From the NCBI GenBank assembly GCA_964247295.1, contig CAXTTV010000001.1, positions 1 through 64,000 on the forward strand: a stretch of DNA of 64,000 nucleotides, written 5' to 3'. A model generated the notes under the pieces. That model was not told the DNA's origin. It saw only the letters and a list, made by a program, of their open reading frames with translations, and made no database searches. Of this stretch, positions 61,780-64,000 are shown piece by piece. The position numbers and the translations under genes were made by a program. The stretch comes from CAXTTV01 sp964247295 (GTDB lineage: Bacteria; Chloroflexota; Ktedonobacteria; Ktedonobacterales; Ktedonobacteraceae). Position 1 is the first letter of the stretch. Each line of letters begins with the position of its first letter.

Positions 61780-62241
61780 ATGGTGCATGTTGGTCTACTA
61801 GAAGATAATGCGCGTATTGCCAAACTTTGTGCAGCGATGCTTCATTATGGGGGCCATCAGGTAACGGTGTACAATCATCCTGAGGCTTGTTTGAAAGCAT
61901 TATTGCCCGAAGCAAGTAATCCGGAAGAGTTGATCAGCGATTGGAAGGTTTGTGGAAAGCTGCATCTGCCAATAGACGTTCTGATTCTAGATTTTTACCT
62001 TCCCGAAATGAACGGTTTGGAAGTGATCCAGCATCTACAGGAATCGCCAAAGACGCGTGAACTGCCATTAATTTTATGTTCAGCCGCTTCGGACTACGAA
62101 GTACATCAGGCATTAACAATGGCTCCCCATATAACATTGTTAGAGAAGCCATTTCAGATCCAAGCTTTGTTCAACGAAGTTGTGAGAGCTTCAGAGATTA
62201 GTAAAACGCTTGATAACCCTTTATCGGGTTCAACCTCCTAG
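61780..62241 (+). CDS. Stand-alone response regulator (receiver domain)
   Basis: 153 residues, one receiver domain. The acidic pocket is LLEDN (8-10), the phosphorylated aspartate is Asp71 in LILDFYLPEMNG, Ser101 takes the switch Ser/Thr position and Lys123 is in EKPF. The insertion after residue 45 (EASNPEELISDWKVCGKLH) lengthens the alpha2-beta3 region. There is no output domain, so it acts by protein-protein contact or in a phosphorelay. No kinase adjacent. Confidence 0.92.
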   Translation: MVHVGLLEDNARIAKLCAAMLHYGGHQVTVYNHPEACLKALLPEASNPEELISDWKVCGKLHLPIDVLILDFYLPEMNGLEVIQHLQESPKTRELPLILCSAASDYEVHQALTMAPHITLLEKPFQIQALFNEVVRASEISKTLDNPLSGSTS

Positions 62242-62274
62242 AGTCGGGTAAACATATAGCGAGTTGCATTTAGT

Positions 62275-62303
62275 GAGAGCCTTTCATGGCTCTCTATTTT
62301 TTT
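62275..62303 (+). terminator. Terminator of the response-regulator gene
   Basis: GAGAGCC / GGCTCTC with a six-base loop, then TATTTTTTT. Confidence 0.85.
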
Positions 62304-62349
62304 ATATTTTTAGAGAATCGTCTCAACGTAGGGGTGCTGGGCTGAACTG

Positions 62350-62378
62350 CCTTTGAAAAAAAGCAAAGGTCCTTTTTT
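62350..62378 (+). terminator. Second plus-strand hairpin with T-run
   Basis: CCTTTG / CAAAGG with an A-rich eight-base loop, then TCC and TTTTTT. It lies 47 bp beyond the first terminator, in a 326-bp gene-free interval (62242-62567) where I see no other feature. Confidence 0.5.
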
Positions 62379-62567
62379 CACTCCTGGTTGTCGCATTTCA
62401 TATTACAATCCGTCTACTAAAAAAAGTAGTGGAAACTTGCTTAAAAAAGGCTCTTATGAAATAATAAAAAAAGGGCTGTCGATCTCCTACTTTATTTTAA
62501 CAAAAGGAAGTATTTGAACCTGGAAAAGTACGTTTTCTGGTAGAGGGTTGTTGAGAAAGGTAGCTAC

Positions 62568-63503
62568 ATGATTAAACAGAGGCCATTTCGTTTTGGAGTT
62601 TTAGCATCCCCAGCGGAGTCAAGATCCCAGTGGACAAATGCTGCGCGACACATCGAGAAACTTGGATATTCAACCCTTTTGGCGCTGGATCACATCACCT
62701 ATGGTCTCTCGCCCGTCGTAAGCTTAATGGCGGCAGCGGATGCCACGACAAAGCTACGTGTTGGGAGCCAGGTATTTTGTAATGATTACAGGCATCCCGT
62801 TATTCTAGCCAAAGATATCGCAATGCTGGATTTGCTGACAGAAGGGCGACTAGAGGTGGGACTTGGCGCCGGTTGGCAGCAATCCGAATATGAGCAAATT
62901 GGCTTGCAATATGATCGACCAGGTGTACGTATAGAGCGTTTTGAAGAGTCCTTAAAGATCCTGAAGGGATTATGGTCTGAAGGGCCAGTCACATTTGAGG
63001 GAAAGCATTACAAAATTACAGATTTAGAAGGAACGCCCAAACCGGTACAGAAGCCTGCTATTCCACTTTATATAGGTGGTGGGGGGAAGCGTGTGCTGTC
63101 AATCGCAGCGCGTGAAGCAGATATTGTAGGGATCGTCCCCATTGCCAGGGCTAGCATGGTCTGGCATGACCAGAGTGACGCGACAGAAGAAGTGGCGCAG
63201 CGCAAAGTTTCCTGGGTACAGGAAGTAGCTGGCGAGCGTTTTCCTCAGATAGAACTTCAATCGACCGTATTTGCTATCGTCGTTACAGATCATCGGATGG
63301 CTGTAGCAGAGCAGATGGGTAGTCAATTTGGTCTCAGCGCTCACGAGATGCTTAGCACCATGAATTTTCTTATTGGCACCGTAGATCAGATGTGTGAAGA
63401 TTTGATACGGCGTCGGGAGATGCTAGGTATTTCTTATATCTCAATTCAAGGGTCTCACGTTAATGACTTTGCGCCTGTAGTTGAGCGTTTAGCAGGTTCG
63501 TAG
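62568..63503 (+). CDS. LLM-class flavin-dependent oxidoreductase
   Basis: 311 residues, luciferase-like TIM barrel binding F420 or FMN. FGVLASPAESRSQWTNAARH, TLLALDHITYGLSPVVSLMA, LTEGRLEVGLGAGWQQSEYE and PLYIGGGGKRVLSIAAREAD are typical of the F420-dependent subgroup (TIGR03621-like). Substrate unknown. Single gene. Confidence 0.9.
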   Translation: MIKQRPFRFGVLASPAESRSQWTNAARHIEKLGYSTLLALDHITYGLSPVVSLMAAADATTKLRVGSQVFCNDYRHPVILAKDIAMLDLLTEGRLEVGLGAGWQQSEYEQIGLQYDRPGVRIERFEESLKILKGLWSEGPVTFEGKHYKITDLEGTPKPVQKPAIPLYIGGGGKRVLSIAAREADIVGIVPIARASMVWHDQSDATEEVAQRKVSWVQEVAGERFPQIELQSTVFAIVVTDHRMAVAEQMGSQFGLSAHEMLSTMNFLIGTVDQMCEDLIRRREMLGISYISIQGSHVNDFAPVVERLAGS

Positions 63504-63577
63504 GATGAAGTAGCGGGATCGTCAATAGATGAGATATTTCCCGCTAATAAGGATTCAGGGCTCAGGAGTTGTTAACA

Positions 63578-64000
63578 ATGACGAATAGTTACAAGCCGGA
63601 CGAGATACCGAATTTTTCAGGCCAGCAAAGACAGGAGAAGCGATCTCTTTTTGAAGGCTGGTATCGTTTAACCGCGCCTCCTCGGGAGGGGCCAAAATCA
63701 ACTTCAAAGGAACGGGATGTAGCCAGAAGGGGTAGGCTTGCCAGTATTATTCTTTTACTTTTAACTTTCTTTAGTCTGCTAGTTGCGCCCCTCGTTTTTT
63801 CTATGGGCAACCCTTTTAGCACTATTACTCACATCATCTCGATTGTATCGAATATTACAGCTCTATTCTTAAATCGGCGAGGCAAAGTAGCAGGAGCTGG
63901 CATCGTGGTTGTAATCTCAATTACCCTTAGTTTAACCTCTACAATGGTGGCACCAGGAGCGAAGATTAACGCTACCAATCTTTTTACATTAGATCTCCTG
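63578..64000 (+). CDS. Membrane protein, N-terminal part only (runs off the window)
   Basis: 141 codons are visible from ATG 63578 (AGGAG upstream). A basic N-terminal 60 residues are followed by at least three hydrophobic segments (for example LASIILLLLTFFSLLVAPLV and AGAGIVVVISITLSL). The pattern resembles the N-terminal membrane part of sensor kinases, but the output region is not in the window. Confidence 0.7.
   Translation, partial: MTNSYKPDEIPNFSGQQRQEKRSLFEGWYRLTAPPREGPKSTSKERDVARRGRLASIILLLLTFFSLLVAPLVFSMGNPFSTITHIISIVSNITALFLNRRGKVAGAGIVVVISITLSLTSTMVAPGAKINATNLFTLDLL

Noticed and set aside
1..64000. tRNA, rRNA, CRISPR array, insertion sequence or replication origin
   Set aside because: I found no cloverleaf-like sequence, repeat-spacer array, transposase or DnaA-box cluster by eye; a tRNAscan or Infernal run would be decisive.

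Overview
The window looks like a chromosomal segment of a Chloroflexota bacterium of the Ktedonobacteria type (Ktedonobacter and relatives). This is inferred from protein character, not proven. The signs are HTH plus GAF regulators, XRE plus TPR regulators, many zinc-ribbon and Asp-box proteins, a coproporphyrin-type heme operon with HemQ, moderate GC, and many small transcription units that alternate strands and are closed by long perfect hairpins. A run of ten Ns at 17829-17838 shows that the sequence is a draft assembly. I see no rRNA, tRNA, CRISPR array, insertion sequence or origin.

Layout. 1-1.4 kb: a ClgR-like regulator running off the left edge with two tandem palindromes in front of it, a DUF4177-like small protein and clpP. 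1.3-12.8 kb: mostly minus-strand accessory metabolism and membrane genes. These are a lectin/GH16-fold protein, an HTH-GAF regulator, three SDR oxidoreductases including FabG, a methyltransferase, a duplicated E-x-x-E membrane protein with a small partner, a DUF971 protein, a frameshifted MpaB-like oxygenase, a flavodoxin and threonine aldolase. 13-17 kb: a Ser/Thr kinase with a histone-H1-like tail, endonuclease III, and a folate pair, fchA-folD. 17-19 kb: a phage-tail-hub-like gene interrupted by the assembly gap. 20.8-27.5 kb: the heme operon hemA-hemC-hemD-hemQ-hemL-hemB, with a clear promoter and a strong terminator. 28-41 kb: a GH15 enzyme, an RlmI-like methyltransferase, CorA, a CoxG-like protein, a GAF histidine kinase, a YihY-family protein, a J-domain protein, a zinc-ribbon protein and an XRE-TPR regulator. 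41.4-46 kb: a two-gene type IIA topoisomerase operon. 46-56.5 kb: DUF4342, a class IV and a class III aminotransferase, an MFS transporter, a stand-alone PolX N-terminal HhH protein, a geranylgeranyl-reductase-family flavoprotein, a glutaredoxin, a cysteine desulfurase and a class V PLP enzyme. 56.7-64 kb: a zinc-ribbon protein, an Asp-box lipoprotein, an orphan peptide-binding lipoprotein, an MBL-fold hydrolase, a response regulator, an LLM flavin oxidoreductase and a membrane protein cut by the right edge.

How genes work together. The heme operon covers glutamyl-tRNA to uroporphyrinogen III plus the final coproheme decarboxylation; the middle steps (hemE, hemY, hemH) must lie elsewhere. In the folate operon the bifunctional FolD has lost the lysine needed for its cyclohydrolase activity, while its partner FchA is a dedicated cyclohydrolase. 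The sequence therefore suggests a division of labour. This is the most testable new idea in the window. Other points of interest are the ClgR-like regulator with tandem operators beside clpP, a promoter-to-terminator unit at 3267-3636 without a convincing gene, the kinase with an H1-like tail, the orphan tail-hub gene and the 110-nt hemA/hemC overlap.
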